A stretch of DNA of 64,000 nt from Planctomycetaceae bacterium (GCA_021732995.1 JAKFWA010000070.1:24733-88732); one strand, 5' to 3'; numbered from the stretch's first letter, positions 47,388-56,471 are shown. A program made the numbers and translations. The notes: a model not told the origin generated them from the letters alone.

Positions 47388-48863
47388 TCAGCCTCCTCGG
47401 TGCGGACTCAGCTTGCGCAACTGGTCCACGATCATCGCCACCGTCAGCCCGCCGTACACAAGAGCACACAACCAGAGACCAATCTGACGCCACAGTGGCG
47501 GACGCACTTCAGGAGGCAGCAGCGTGGTGTTCACCCTCCAGATCTGAATTGCCGCCAGTGCCAGAATCGGGTTGGCGACAATCCCCAGTACCTTGAACAG
47601 CTTGAGGACGGTTCCCAGATGAATGGAGTAAAGTCCCCAGACAACCAGGGCTGTCAACAGGATGGCGTAGAGCCGACCAATCGGGAACTGTCGTACTCGA
47701 CGACTCGCAGCCCACATGATGTCTGACACCGCCCGAACCAGACAGTCCGTGTTGCCCAGGTGAGTTGAGTACAGGATCCAGAAGCCGTTCAGCAAAGCCA
47801 GCGCCCAGAACGCGGTACCCAGGTGCCTCGAAAGCTGCTCGGCCTGATAGGCACCAGCGGCGTTTTCATCGAGCACGAGTCCGGGCTCCGTGATCGCCAC
47901 CATCAGGTTCACGTTCAGGAACATGCCGAGGAAGCAGCCCACTCCCCATAGCGCCACCTGATCGATCACCGCGTAACGCCACCACGTCTTCCAGCGGCTG
48001 AGGTTTTCGGGAGTCGTCGGGAACACGCAACCGACCGACGCCAGCGTTTCCGATTCATCGGCTCGCAGTCCGCCGATGCCGCCGACGTGCTGAGCCATGC
48101 CAAACCCTTTGTCGCGGAACCAGTTTGAGATCACCAGATTGCCGAGACCTCCTGATCCCGCGGTGGCCGCGAAGAGAGCCAGAAAGACGAGGTCCATATT
48201 CTCTGGCAGGGGACGCGGCACCACAAAGCCCGTGAACGTCGCTACGGACTTCTCAAAGGGCACAAAGAACAAGTTCACTCCGAAAAGGAACACGAAGATG
48301 AAGACAATCATCGCCCAGGAAAGCCGCTCGAGCACTTTCTCAATGGACTTACCGCACAACAGCAGGAACGCGGTCACCACAATGATGACAGAGGCAATCG
48401 AGAGTCTGGCAACTCCGTCGCCTTCGGCATCTACGGGTGGGTGTCGATAGGCCGCCGTGAACAGCACCGAGGCCGAAGCAGCGGCCAGCGCGGGCACGGC
48501 AAGTTGAGCAATGCTCAGCGCGATATAAGTCGGAGCCCAGAGCTTCGGTCCAGGCGACAACCGCATGATGCCGGTGAGAATCGGCTCGCCGGAATAGAGC
48601 GTGTAACGTACGGCTTCGAGGTTGAAGATCACCTGCAGGCAGATGGCCGCTGTTGCTACCCACAGCACACTGGTGCCGTACCTCACGGTAATCGTCGGAC
48701 CGACGATCCACTCACCCCCGCCGATGGCCGCCGCGAGCAGAATGGCTCCGGGGCCAATCGTGCGGAGCATGTTCTTGAGCGAAAACGGCAGTGGCTCGGG
48801 CATGTCTGCCACGCGCCACGGAGGGAGATGTCCTGCAGGTACCGAGTTGTTGGAATCGCTCAC
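47388..48863 (-). CDS. Nramp-like divalent metal transporter family protein without DPGN motif
   Basis: 491 residues with about 11 membrane segments. The opening MLRTIGPGAILLAAAIGGGEW occupies the TM1 position where Nramp metal transporters have the metal-ligating DPGN motif, but the Asp and Asn are absent (GPGA instead). Further segments (ATAGSGGLGNLVISNWFRDK) support the Nramp/APC fold. It is therefore an Nramp-branch transporter whose substrate is probably not an ordinary divalent metal. The frame ends 47 bases after the radical SAM gene on the opposite strand. Confidence 0.75.
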   Translation of the reverse strand: MSDSNNSVPAGHLPPWRVADMPEPLPFSLKNMLRTIGPGAILLAAAIGGGEWIVGPTITVRYGTSVLWVATAAICLQVIFNLEAVRYTLYSGEPILTGIMRLSPGPKLWAPTYIALSIAQLAVPALAAASASVLFTAAYRHPPVDAEGDGVARLSIASVIIVVTAFLLLCGKSIEKVLERLSWAMIVFIFVFLFGVNLFFVPFEKSVATFTGFVVPRPLPENMDLVFLALFAATAGSGGLGNLVISNWFRDKGFGMAQHVGGIGGLRADESETLASVGCVFPTTPENLSRWKTWWRYAVIDQVALWGVGCFLGMFLNVNLMVAITEPGLVLDENAAGAYQAEQLSRHLGTAFWALALLNGFWILYSTHLGNTDCLVRAVSDIMWAASRRVRQFPIGRLYAILLTALVVWGLYSIHLGTVLKLFKVLGIVANPILALAAIQIWRVNTTLLPPEVRPPLWRQIGLWLCALVYGGLTVAMIVDQLRKLSPHRGG

Positions 48864-48932
48864 GAGCAGCCTTTCGAACGCAGAGGTGTTACGCCCGGCC
48901 CACGGCCGCGTTTGCTCATCGTTAAGCGGAAG

Positions 48933-49901
48933 CTACTTCTTTAGCAGAGCTTCAATTGAATCACGCAGGTCGGCACCTTTGACGTCGTACTGCACCACCT
49001 TGCCTTCCTGATTGATCAGGTACAGCGACGGAATCTTGCGCACGAAATACTTCTCACGCAGTCTGTCGACCTCGGCTTCGGCCACGATCATCCTCCACGG
49101 CAGTTGAGCTCGATTCGTGAACGCTTCAACGAGTCCTGCATCGCCATCCAAGCTCACGCCGATGATCTCGAAACCAGCCGTATGGTGTTGCGCGTAGATT
49201 TCTTTCAGGTTTGGAAACTCTTCCAGGCACGGTCCGCAGTTCGTCGCCCAGAAATCCACGAGTACGACTTTGCCTTTCAGGGCACTCAGTTCCAGCGGTT
49301 CGCCTTTCGTGTCCGACGCCGCGATCACCGGCGCTGGCTGATCGATGAGCGCCAGCTTCGCGATCTTGTTTTCGCACAAGTTGCGAACTTCGCCATCCAG
49401 GAAGAACTTGTTGGCCGTTTCTTCCAGCACCTTTTTGGACGCATCGAATTGACGCGACATCCGCAATGCTGTTGCCACTCGCAAGCCGAGGTCCACGAAC
49501 TCGCCGCCGTTCTGCAGTCGCGCGAAACGCAGTTGAGTTTGGAACAGATCAACCGCTAGTTCGGCCTGCCCGCTACGAGCCAGCCCGAAAAGCAGCGTCT
49601 GCTGCGCCAAGCTCCGGATGAGTGGATCGGGCTTCGGGCCTTTAAGATATCCTTCGGCATAGGCGACAGCTTCGCCTTCCATACGCTCTTCCAACGCTGT
49701 GATGAAGAGCCACTTCCAGGCGCGATTGGCATCCAGAGCATCCGGATTCGCGGTCGCATAGTCAGCGACCTTCTTAAAGGTTGCTTTCGTGTCGGCTTTC
49801 AGGATGGAAGCGAACGAAGCCGGTTCATCGGCCCACGCCGCAGCCGATTCGAAATAGCTAGCCAGCAACAGCGCACAAATCGCGTAGGAAAAAGTTCTCA
49901 T
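48933..49901 (-). CDS. TlpA/ResA-like thioredoxin-fold protein, exported
   Basis: 322 residues. Signal peptide near the start (RTFSYAICALLLASYFESAA). The N-terminal two-thirds is a helical TPR-like region (about residues 25-190), then an AhpC/TlpA-like thioredoxin domain with VDFWATNCGPCLEEFPNLKE, giving the active-site NCGPC; the usual WCxxC tryptophan is changed to Asn. GVSLDGDAGLVEAF and KYFVRKIPSLYLINQEGKV complete the fold. Probably a membrane-anchored or periplasmic thiol-disulfide reductase. Start 49901 is chosen because the signal peptide begins there. Divergent from the response regulator at 50138. Confidence 0.88.
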   Translation of the reverse strand: MRTFSYAICALLLASYFESAAAWADEPASFASILKADTKATFKKVADYATANPDALDANRAWKWLFITALEERMEGEAVAYAEGYLKGPKPDPLIRSLAQQTLLFGLARSGQAELAVDLFQTQLRFARLQNGGEFVDLGLRVATALRMSRQFDASKKVLEETANKFFLDGEVRNLCENKIAKLALIDQPAPVIAASDTKGEPLELSALKGKVVLVDFWATNCGPCLEEFPNLKEIYAQHHTAGFEIIGVSLDGDAGLVEAFTNRAQLPWRMIVAEAEVDRLREKYFVRKIPSLYLINQEGKVVQYDVKGADLRDSIEALLKK

Positions 49902-50137
49902 GACAGTTCCTGAAGACATGAAACGATTCAAGCGGCCAGAAACTCTAGCGGCCACGCTCGATTCATCGAGCCTCACGCATGCGTTCGTGCTCGTAAAGTT
50001 CAGAACCCTCAGTGAGTCAGCTGCAAGCCAATGGGCTCCGCAACTAAAGTGAGCGGTCAAGGCATGATGGACTGAGTGCTGAGCTCATTCTTTCGAGCCC
50101 TGCCACTGAAGAGCAGCAACCCAGAGAAGGTACAGCA

Positions 50138-51490
50138 GTGAGCGATCGACGCACGATCTTGATAGTGGAAGATGAAGACGTCATTCGAGAGACCTTGCAG
50201 GAACTCCTCGTAGGCGAAGGCTATGAGGTCTTTGCCGCCGGGCGGGTCAGTGACGCCATCAAGCTGGCGCGGGAGAACGATTTCGACGTTGCGATCTGCG
50301 ACGTGCAGCTTCCCGATGGCGACGGCATTGCCTTGCTGCGGCGCATTCATCAACTCAACCCGCACACCTGCATTCTGATCATCACGGCTTACGCGACTGT
50401 CGAGAACGCGGTTGATGCCTTCAAAGCCGGGGCGTTCGAGTACCTCGTGAAGCCGGTCATCTTTGACGACCTGTTGCACAAGCTCGACCGCCTGTACCAG
50501 TTCCGGAATCTGTACTTCGAGAATCAGACTCTGCGGCGCGAACTCGCCCGCAAGGACGGCTTTGAGGAGATCGTCGGGTCGAGCGAAGCCATCAAGCAGG
50601 TTGAGGAGCAGATCCGCAAGGTCGCCGCGACGAACTCCAACGTGTTGCTGGTCGGTGAAACGGGCTCTGGCAAGGAACTCTTTGCGCGAGCCATTCACAG
50701 TGCCGGGCCGAAGTCGAGTTCCAAGTTTCTGGCGGTCAATTGCGGCACTCGCCCCGTCGAGATGCTGGAGACTCAGTTGTTTGGTTCGAAGGCCACCAAC
50801 GGCGGTGGTGTTGCAGTGAGCGAGGACGGCCTGCTGTTGCACGCCGGCGAAGGCACCGTCTTTCTCGACGAAGTTACCGACCTGCCGTTGAGCACTCAGG
50901 CCAAGCTACTGCGTGCGATTGAGTATCAGGAGATACTGCCGCTCGGTAGCGCCGAGCCGTTGCAGGTTTTCTGTCGCATCATTGCTTCAACAACGCAGGA
51001 CCTCGGACAGGAAGTCGCTCACGAACGCTTTCACGAAGACCTCTTTTACCGTCTTGATGGCGTGAAGCTGCGCATTCCACCGCTTCGCGAACGTGCCACT
51101 GACATTCCGGAACTAGTTGAGTTCTTCGTGGGAAAGTATTCGCGGCAGATGAAGAAGCGAGTCGCCGGCGCCAGTCGGGAAACTTTGCGAGTCCTGACAT
51201 CCGCCGAATGGAAAGGCAACGTGCGTCAGCTCGAGAACGCGATCGAGCGCGCCGTCATGATGTGTGACGGCACAACGATCAACCCGCCGGATCTGCCGCC
51301 GGATCTGCTGGGCATCGATCCGTCGCTGCCCGACAACGACGACCTGCGCAGCGCCCTGCGGCACTACGAACGAGTTCATATCGCGCGTGTGCTGCGTCAA
51401 TGCCCCGATAAGAAAGAAGCCGCTAAACGGCTGAGGCTCGGCCTCTCCAGTCTCTACCGCAAGATTGAAGAACTGGGACTCGATTTGTGA
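50138..51490 (+). CDS. NtrC-like response regulator lacking the GAFTGA loop
   Basis: 450 residues. Receiver at the N-terminus (ILIVEDEDVIRETLQ, VAICDVQLPDGDG with acceptor D55), then an AAA+ sigma-54-activator domain: GETGSGKELFARAIH (Walker A, from G173), GTVFLDEVTDLP (Walker B), and RLDGVKLRIPPLRERATDIP. The loop that normally reads GAFTGA is replaced by LFGSKATNGGGVAV, so the contact to sigma-54 is absent. A Fis-type HTH ends the protein (KKEAAKRLRLGLSSLYRKIEELG). The start codon is GTG at 50138, with AGAGAAGG 7 bases upstream. Precedes an ECF-like sigma gene by 54 bases in the same direction. Likely acts as a DNA-binding regulator independent of sigma-54. Confidence 0.9.
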   Translation: MSDRRTILIVEDEDVIRETLQELLVGEGYEVFAAGRVSDAIKLARENDFDVAICDVQLPDGDGIALLRRIHQLNPHTCILIITAYATVENAVDAFKAGAFEYLVKPVIFDDLLHKLDRLYQFRNLYFENQTLRRELARKDGFEEIVGSSEAIKQVEEQIRKVAATNSNVLLVGETGSGKELFARAIHSAGPKSSSKFLAVNCGTRPVEMLETQLFGSKATNGGGVAVSEDGLLLHAGEGTVFLDEVTDLPLSTQAKLLRAIEYQEILPLGSAEPLQVFCRIIASTTQDLGQEVAHERFHEDLFYRLDGVKLRIPPLRERATDIPELVEFFVGKYSRQMKKRVAGASRETLRVLTSAEWKGNVRQLENAIERAVMMCDGTTINPPDLPPDLLGIDPSLPDNDDLRSALRHYERVHIARVLRQCPDKKEAAKRLRLGLSSLYRKIEELGLDL

Positions 51491-51544
51491 TCGGGGCGAT
51501 CGCCGGGTTTGCCGATGTGACCGAAATGAACTCCGGAGCCTGAA

Positions 51545-52138
51545 TTGACAACCCAGACGTCGCTCAGCCTGATCGATCGGATTTGCGCCGAGGCCAGTGC
51601 AGATGCCTGGCAGCGGTTAGTGGGGATTTATTCGCCGTTGTTGCGAACTTGGGTTCGTCGCTTCGATCTGCAGGCGTCGGACGAGGACGACGTTGTTCAG
51701 GAAGTCTTGCTGGCGGTGTCGCGTGATCTCCCCGCGTTTCAGCATTCCGGACGAACGGGTGCCTTTCGCAGTTGGCTGCGCACCATTCTCGTGTATCGGG
51801 TGCGCGAGTTCTGGCGGTCACGTAACTACCGTCCTGCTGCCGAAGGTGGCACTGCATGGGTTGATCAATTGGATCAACTGGCTGATGAGTCCAGTGCGGT
51901 GAGTCGCGAATGGGACCTTGAACACGACCGGTACGTGATGGCTCAACTTCTTGACCAGATCAGGGCACGTGTTGAACCTTTCACGTGGGAAGCCTTCCGC
52001 CGACAGGTGTTGGACGGTCAGAGGGCCGACGCAGTCGCTGCCGCGTTAGGAATGCCCATTAATTCGGTGTACGTGGCCCGCAGTCGAGTGCTCAGTGCCT
52101 TGCGCCGCGAAGCCTCCGGCCTAATTGATCAGCAGTAG
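51545..52138 (+). CDS. ECF-like sigma-70 family RNA polymerase sigma factor
   Basis: 197 residues. Region 2 is recognisable in WQRLVGIYSPLLRTWVRRF and DEDDVVQEVLLAVSRDLPAF, and region 4 in AVAAALGMPINSVYVARSRVLSALR. The start codon is TTG at 51545, with GGAG 7 bases upstream and no in-frame ATG close by. No anti-sigma gene is adjacent. It follows the NtrC-like gene at 54 bases, so the two may form an operon. Confidence 0.88.
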   Translation: MTTQTSLSLIDRICAEASADAWQRLVGIYSPLLRTWVRRFDLQASDEDDVVQEVLLAVSRDLPAFQHSGRTGAFRSWLRTILVYRVREFWRSRNYRPAAEGGTAWVDQLDQLADESSAVSREWDLEHDRYVMAQLLDQIRARVEPFTWEAFRRQVLDGQRADAVAAALGMPINSVYVARSRVLSALRREASGLIDQQ

Positions 52139-52239
52139 CTGGATCTTGGGAAGAAGTCTCAACCGCTTGCGTTCTCTTTTCAGACAGCGGCAAACAGTGG
52201 GTTTGCTGCGCGCGTTTCCAGTCTGAGAGGAGAATTCTC

Positions 52240-52530
52240 ATGACGAAGTGGATCAAACGAGGTCTCTGCGCCGTGCTGCTGGTAGCCGGCGTAAGCCTCG
52301 CGGCCGGAACGGCCGAAGCTCAGTACGGGTATGGCGGTTATCGCCATCATCACCACCAGCACTACGGCGGCTATCGGTACGGCGGAAACGGTTACAACTA
52401 TGGTTACCGTGGCCCCTCGTATGGTTATGGCTACCGCCAGGGCGGCTTCTACGGAGGCTACTATGGTGGGTACTACGCCCGACCCCGAGGCTACTACGGT
52501 GGCTACTATGGCAACCCGTATTGCCGCTAA
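52240..52530 (+). CDS. Secreted Gly/Tyr-rich small protein
   Basis: 96 residues. Signal peptide (residues 1-27, ending TAEAQY). The mature part is almost entirely Gly, Tyr, His and Arg with repeats of GGYR, GYGY and GGYYGG, and a YRHHHHQHYGG patch that could bind metal. GAGGAG stands 8 bases before the ATG, and a terminator follows. Low complexity prevents family assignment; a structural or cell-surface role is one guess. Confidence 0.72.
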   Translation: MTKWIKRGLCAVLLVAGVSLAAGTAEAQYGYGGYRHHHHQHYGGYRYGGNGYNYGYRGPSYGYGYRQGGFYGGYYGGYYARPRGYYGGYYGNPYCR

Positions 52531-52541
52531 TCCCGCACGGC

Positions 52542-52583
52542 GAGCGGCCCGGCACTTGGAAGTGTCGGGCCGCTCCTTTTCGT
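52542..52583 (+). terminator. Rho-independent terminator
   Basis: 14-bp stem (GAGCGGCCCGGCAC / GTGTCGGGCCGCTC, with one G-U pair) and a TTGGAA loop, followed by CTTTTCGT. It lies 11 bases after the Gly/Tyr-rich gene. Confidence 0.85.
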
Positions 52584-52777
52584 GCCACCGAGTTTTCTAA
52601 CTCGCCTGATGCTGCGCTTCGAACGGAATCCGCCGCAAAATCAGACAGGCACGAAGATCAACATTTTCGGGAAGATTGATCCGTCAGCCACGTTTCCCTG
52701 GCAACCAACGACGATCGAACTCGCAGCCCGCCGAGTCTCGTCAATCCACAAGCACCGTCAGAACAGGGAACACTATC

Positions 52778-53158
52778 ATGGGCCAGACCACCTGCTACGT
52801 ACGACTGATTCCGGACGCTCAGACACTGCTCATCTCCCTCAAACCGGGGACCTACGGCTCACTGGAGACGGCATTGCTGGATCGGCTCTCTGCTGAATTA
52901 ACAAGTCTGCGACGCAGCGCTGCGGTCGATGATTTCATCGTCGACCTGACGGGCGTGACTCTTGGCGGCTCGCGATTGCTGAGTTGCCTGGTGACGTTTC
53001 GCGAAGAACTGCTGATCGTTGGCAAGCGTTTGATTGTTTGCGGCGACGAAGTGGGGTTGATCGAGCACGCGGGGCTGGCGGACCTGCTGAATCTGCAGGC
53101 CAACTTTGGCGTGGCCTTGATGCAGTGCGCCGCGGGACAGGGACTGGTCATGATCTGA
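52778..53158 (+). CDS. STAS-like domain protein
   Basis: 126 residues. The sequence VDDFIVDLTGVTLGGSRLLS resembles the STAS core (beta-strand then a Ser-containing turn) of anti-anti-sigma factors, and KRLIVCGDEVGLIEHAGLADLL fits the next strand and helix. A phosphorylatable serine is plausible but not certain. No kinase partner is next to it. ATG 52778 has AGGGA upstream. An open frame from 52676 is not preferred. Confidence 0.55.
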   Translation: MGQTTCYVRLIPDAQTLLISLKPGTYGSLETALLDRLSAELTSLRRSAAVDDFIVDLTGVTLGGSRLLSCLVTFREELLIVGKRLIVCGDEVGLIEHAGLADLLNLQANFGVALMQCAAGQGLVMI

Positions 53159-53209
53159 GCGAACTTGCTCGGGTTGAGGACGCCTGCGAACAAATCGCAG
53201 CCTGCGCGA

Positions 53210-54319
53210 CTAACCTTCCCGAGTTGGACTCTGCTCGGACAGGAACTTGAGATTCTGTTCGCGTTCTTTGGCGGCGGCATCGTCGTAGAGGAACGGAATG
53301 AAGACGTAGCGACGGCCTCTGGTGACGATCGTCGCTTCATGCAGCAGCGAGCAGGAGAAGACGACTGCTCCGCCCGGCGGTGCGGTGTAAACCTGCGGAC
53401 CAAATTCGGGGAAACGCAGATAGCCACCTTCGTATTCGCCGGTGTTCAGCATCAGGCTGACAGCAAAACGGCGATGAGCCGTGCCCTTCGTGGTGTTATC
53501 GCGATGGGCGTTAAAGTGGCCCTCTTCGGACGCGTCGTAGCACGCGACCGTATACCGCTCCATGCGGGTCGCTTTGAATTGCGTTGCCTTGTGTAGTTCC
53601 GGCCCGAGCCGATCGTGGATTCGTACCATACAAGAACGACGCAGAGCCTCGTCCTCGATCTCATAGTCACGACGTCGCTTGTGACTGTAATCCAGAATGC
53701 CGACGGTCTTGCCGTTCACGTCGCGCATGAAACCGGAATCGACCCCGCCGCGTGTCTCATAAGTCTGTATGAGCCGACGGCAAAGTTCGGGTTCAAACAC
53801 GCGCGGCACGATCAGCACGGGAGCTTGTCCCATCGCCAGCGTAGGAGGACCAATCCGGGGCTGCTCTTGCAGGATCTGAAGGACCTTCGCGGCGTGCTGT
53901 TCCGGGGGTTCATTGAACGGCAGAGTTCTGATGACTCTCAAGCTCGGGTCGAAAACGATCGTCACTGGTCGTAGCGATCCGTCGGGAGCGATTGCTCCCA
54001 GCTCCCCCGCAACTTGCCGATCGAAGTCCCAGAAGAAGCGGATGCCCGGTACGACGGTTTGAGTTCGCTGCAGTCGCTCATCATCGGGATCGTGCGACAT
54101 CCCGAAGAAACTGGCCTCCCAGTCGTCAAACACGTCGCGTCGCGCATCGATGATATCGAGAAACGCGCGCGTCGCAGGATCAGCGGCGGACTGGAAGATG
54201 GTCAGTACGACGTTTCGTCCCGCGACAGTGTCGAAGTGAAACTTCGGATTGACTGACGAAGCGCACTCAAACCACGGGGCAGGCTCGCCGAAAGTCAACG
54301 GCGTTGATCGTGTAGGCAT
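53210..54319 (-). CDS. Redoxin-like domain fused to a 2OG-Fe(II) dioxygenase
   Basis: 369 residues. The N-terminal half (about residues 1-160) has a redoxin/peroxiredoxin-type fold: LTFGEPAPWFECASSVNP, RNVVLTIFQSAADPATRAF and SFFGMSHDPDDERL, without a clear CxxC. The C-terminal half is a prolyl-4-hydroxylase-like 2-oxoglutarate/Fe(II) domain with HRDNTTKGTAHRRFAVSL (HxD iron ligands) and the distal His in LLHEATIVTRGRRYVF. The combination suggests an oxygenase acting under oxidative stress, but the substrate is unknown. ATG 54319 is chosen over 54373 because the fold begins at MPTRSTPLTFGEP. Confidence 0.8.
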   Translation of the reverse strand: MPTRSTPLTFGEPAPWFECASSVNPKFHFDTVAGRNVVLTIFQSAADPATRAFLDIIDARRDVFDDWEASFFGMSHDPDDERLQRTQTVVPGIRFFWDFDRQVAGELGAIAPDGSLRPVTIVFDPSLRVIRTLPFNEPPEQHAAKVLQILQEQPRIGPPTLAMGQAPVLIVPRVFEPELCRRLIQTYETRGGVDSGFMRDVNGKTVGILDYSHKRRRDYEIEDEALRRSCMVRIHDRLGPELHKATQFKATRMERYTVACYDASEEGHFNAHRDNTTKGTAHRRFAVSLMLNTGEYEGGYLRFPEFGPQVYTAPPGGAVVFSCSLLHEATIVTRGRRYVFIPFLYDDAAAKEREQNLKFLSEQSPTREG

Positions 54320-54623
54320 TACTCGGGGCAACAGATATCGAAAGTTCAGGAACGGACGACGCAGGCGACTCAACGTCGGGACACTGCCGCAACTCAGACC
54401 CGCGCCGAGCGTATTAGAAACGTATTAGTGCCTGCTGCCAAAGTCGGATGTGCGAATTCACTCGTACCGGAAAACGACCCTACACAGGTTCGTCGAGTGC
54501 AATTCATCCGGCTCGCGATTTCGGCAGCGTCAAACAACTTCAGCGACCAGATCACAATCCCGTGATCCGTTGATGAAAGCCAGTCGTTCTCCTCGCCGCA
54601 TCTCATATTGGCGAGGTTCTGCC

Positions 54624-55778
54624 ATGCTTTTTCCTGTTGGTACCGACGCACCGATTTACCATCGTCCGCTCGCCACGATTGCCTTGATCGGCGCGAATTT
54701 GGCTATGTTTGCCTATGCCGACTGCTGGTACGGGCGCCCCACGATGGGCACGCTCGCTCTGGGTGATGGCCTGCATCCGCTGCAGTGGCTGACCTGCAAC
54801 TTCATCCACTTTGGCCCGGTGCATCTCTTCGGAAACATGCTGTTCCTGATGGCCTTCGGGCTTGTTGCGGAAGGCAAGCTCGGGTGGTGGCGATTCATCC
54901 TCTACTACCTTGTGATCGGCTGCGTCGGATGCCTGCTCCTGCAGTTGTGCTTTCTGGGCGCCTCCTACCCGACTCGAGTGGCCGGCGCTTCGCTGGCCAT
55001 TTACGGACTGCTCGCGACCGTGCTGATCTGGGCGCCCGAGAACGAAGTGGAGTACCTCTGGGTGTGTCGAGGTTATTTGGGAACGAGTTACGACACCAAT
55101 TCAACGCCGTATCTCTACTTCTGTGGCTACTTCGTGGCGAAGGAGATCCTGTGGGTCTGTTGCACTGGCTTCACGATGTCCAGCCAGCTTGGCCATACTG
55201 TCGGGGCGGTGGTCGGTGGGGCACTCGCTGTATTACTGCTGCGCCGGAAGTTGGTGGATTGCGAAGACTGGGACTTGTTCTCAGTGCTCGCCAAGCGGAA
55301 CACGACCAGCTATCTGGATCGGCACCAGCGCCGCGATCCGAGTCCTGCTGAATCGAATGTGTTCACGCGGTTGCGGGGAATCCGTCGCGACCTGCAAGCT
55401 GCGATTGCCCGAAACAACTGGCAGCAGGCTGCGAATTTGCTGTTGCAGATGTCGCCCGACGAGCGGCAGGAGTGCGTCGGCCCTGAAGTCATTGAGTCTG
55501 CAGGGAACTACGTGTACCAGCAAAAACAGTTTAGTGATGCTGCTCAGCTCTATCAGGGCTTGATGCGGACGCAACCCGCAGAGTTTGTGCGAGCAAAGCT
55601 GAAGCTAGCGGCTGTTTACGCTGAGGTGGAATCGCGCCCTCAAGCAGCGAGACGCGTGTTGGACAGCATCGACCGAGCGAGCTTGTCTCCAGTTCTCGAG
55701 AAGCACTGGGAACAGATTGCTCATAGATGCACGGCGCTGATCGAATCAGGCGTCGTCGAGCTTTCTTGTCGTGCGTGA
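54624..55778 (+). CDS. Rhomboid-family intramembrane serine protease with C-terminal helical region
   Basis: 384 residues. About six membrane segments in the first 220 residues. The rhomboid signature appears as NFIHFGPVHLFGNMLFLM (HxxxxHLxGN) and GASLAIYGLLATVL with the nucleophile S123; the partner histidine is in LGHTVGAVVGG (H191). So the catalytic dyad is intact. From about residue 225 a soluble region rich in helices (DLQAAIARNNWQQAANLLLQ) resembles TPR repeats and may recognise substrate. GAGG lies 8 bases before ATG 54624. Confidence 0.9.
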   Translation: MLFPVGTDAPIYHRPLATIALIGANLAMFAYADCWYGRPTMGTLALGDGLHPLQWLTCNFIHFGPVHLFGNMLFLMAFGLVAEGKLGWWRFILYYLVIGCVGCLLLQLCFLGASYPTRVAGASLAIYGLLATVLIWAPENEVEYLWVCRGYLGTSYDTNSTPYLYFCGYFVAKEILWVCCTGFTMSSQLGHTVGAVVGGALAVLLLRRKLVDCEDWDLFSVLAKRNTTSYLDRHQRRDPSPAESNVFTRLRGIRRDLQAAIARNNWQQAANLLLQMSPDERQECVGPEVIESAGNYVYQQKQFSDAAQLYQGLMRTQPAEFVRAKLKLAAVYAEVESRPQAARRVLDSIDRASLSPVLEKHWEQIAHRCTALIESGVVELSCRA

Positions 55779-55889
55779 TCAGCCCTGCGGGTAAAATCAA
55801 AACGGGACGGACTTCCATTCTGTTTTGACGCATGCTGGAGTCCGCCAGGAAAATGTTGGATCACAACTCGATCAGCAGGAGCCGCCATC

Positions 55890-56471
55890 ATGTCGGCCAG
55901 CATTGGATCTATCGCACCGGATATTGAACTTCCCGATCACACCAATACACCGACCCGCGTCTCATCTTTATGGGCTGCCCGCCCGTTGGTGCTGGTTTTC
56001 ATTCGACACCTGGGCTGCCCGTTCTGTCGGGCTCACGTGGCTGAGATTCGTGCTGAGTATTCTCAGTTCGAAGCGGCGGACTGCGAAATGGCCGTTGTGG
56101 CGATGGGCGATGTCGCCGCGATTGCGGCCTTTCGCAAAGACCTGTCGTTGCCCTTCCGCATGTTGGCCGATCCCGAACAGCGAGCTTATCGCGTGTTCGA
56201 GTTGCCCCGTGGAGGTGTCAACGCGATTGCCGGTCCGCGCGTCTGGTGGGCGGGCTTGAAGGCCACGTTGAAGTTCGGCGGGGGCAAGGTTGTTGGCGAC
56301 CCTATGCAGTTGCCCGGTTCGTTCGTCATTGATCAGCAAGGTATTATTCGGCTGGCTCATCACTCGAGCAATTCAGCCGAGTGGGCTTCCAACGACGAAC
56401 TGCTGCGGGCCGTTCGCGAAGCCCACCGTACGTCGGGCAACGTGTCCCAAGAGGCGGTTTCAGCCGGATAG
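55890..56471 (+). CDS. Peroxiredoxin-like (AhpC/TSA family) protein
   Basis: 193 residues. Opens GSIAPDIELPDHTNTPTRV and carries FIRHLGCPFCRAHVAEIRAE, a CPFC active-site motif found in SelL/AhpC-like redoxins. A conserved VIDQQGIIRLAHHSSN block follows. No signal peptide, so cytoplasmic. Likely a thiol-based peroxide reductase or disulfide reductase. AGGAG precedes the ATG by 8 bases. Confidence 0.85.
   Translation: MSASIGSIAPDIELPDHTNTPTRVSSLWAARPLVLVFIRHLGCPFCRAHVAEIRAEYSQFEAADCEMAVVAMGDVAAIAAFRKDLSLPFRMLADPEQRAYRVFELPRGGVNAIAGPRVWWAGLKATLKFGGGKVVGDPMQLPGSFVIDQQGIIRLAHHSSNSAEWASNDELLRAVREAHRTSGNVSQEAVSAG

Noticed and set aside
52344..52370. His-rich patch in the small secreted protein looking like an engineered His tag
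   Set aside because: It sits in native Gly/Tyr-rich sequence downstream of a bacterial signal peptide, without vector sequence.
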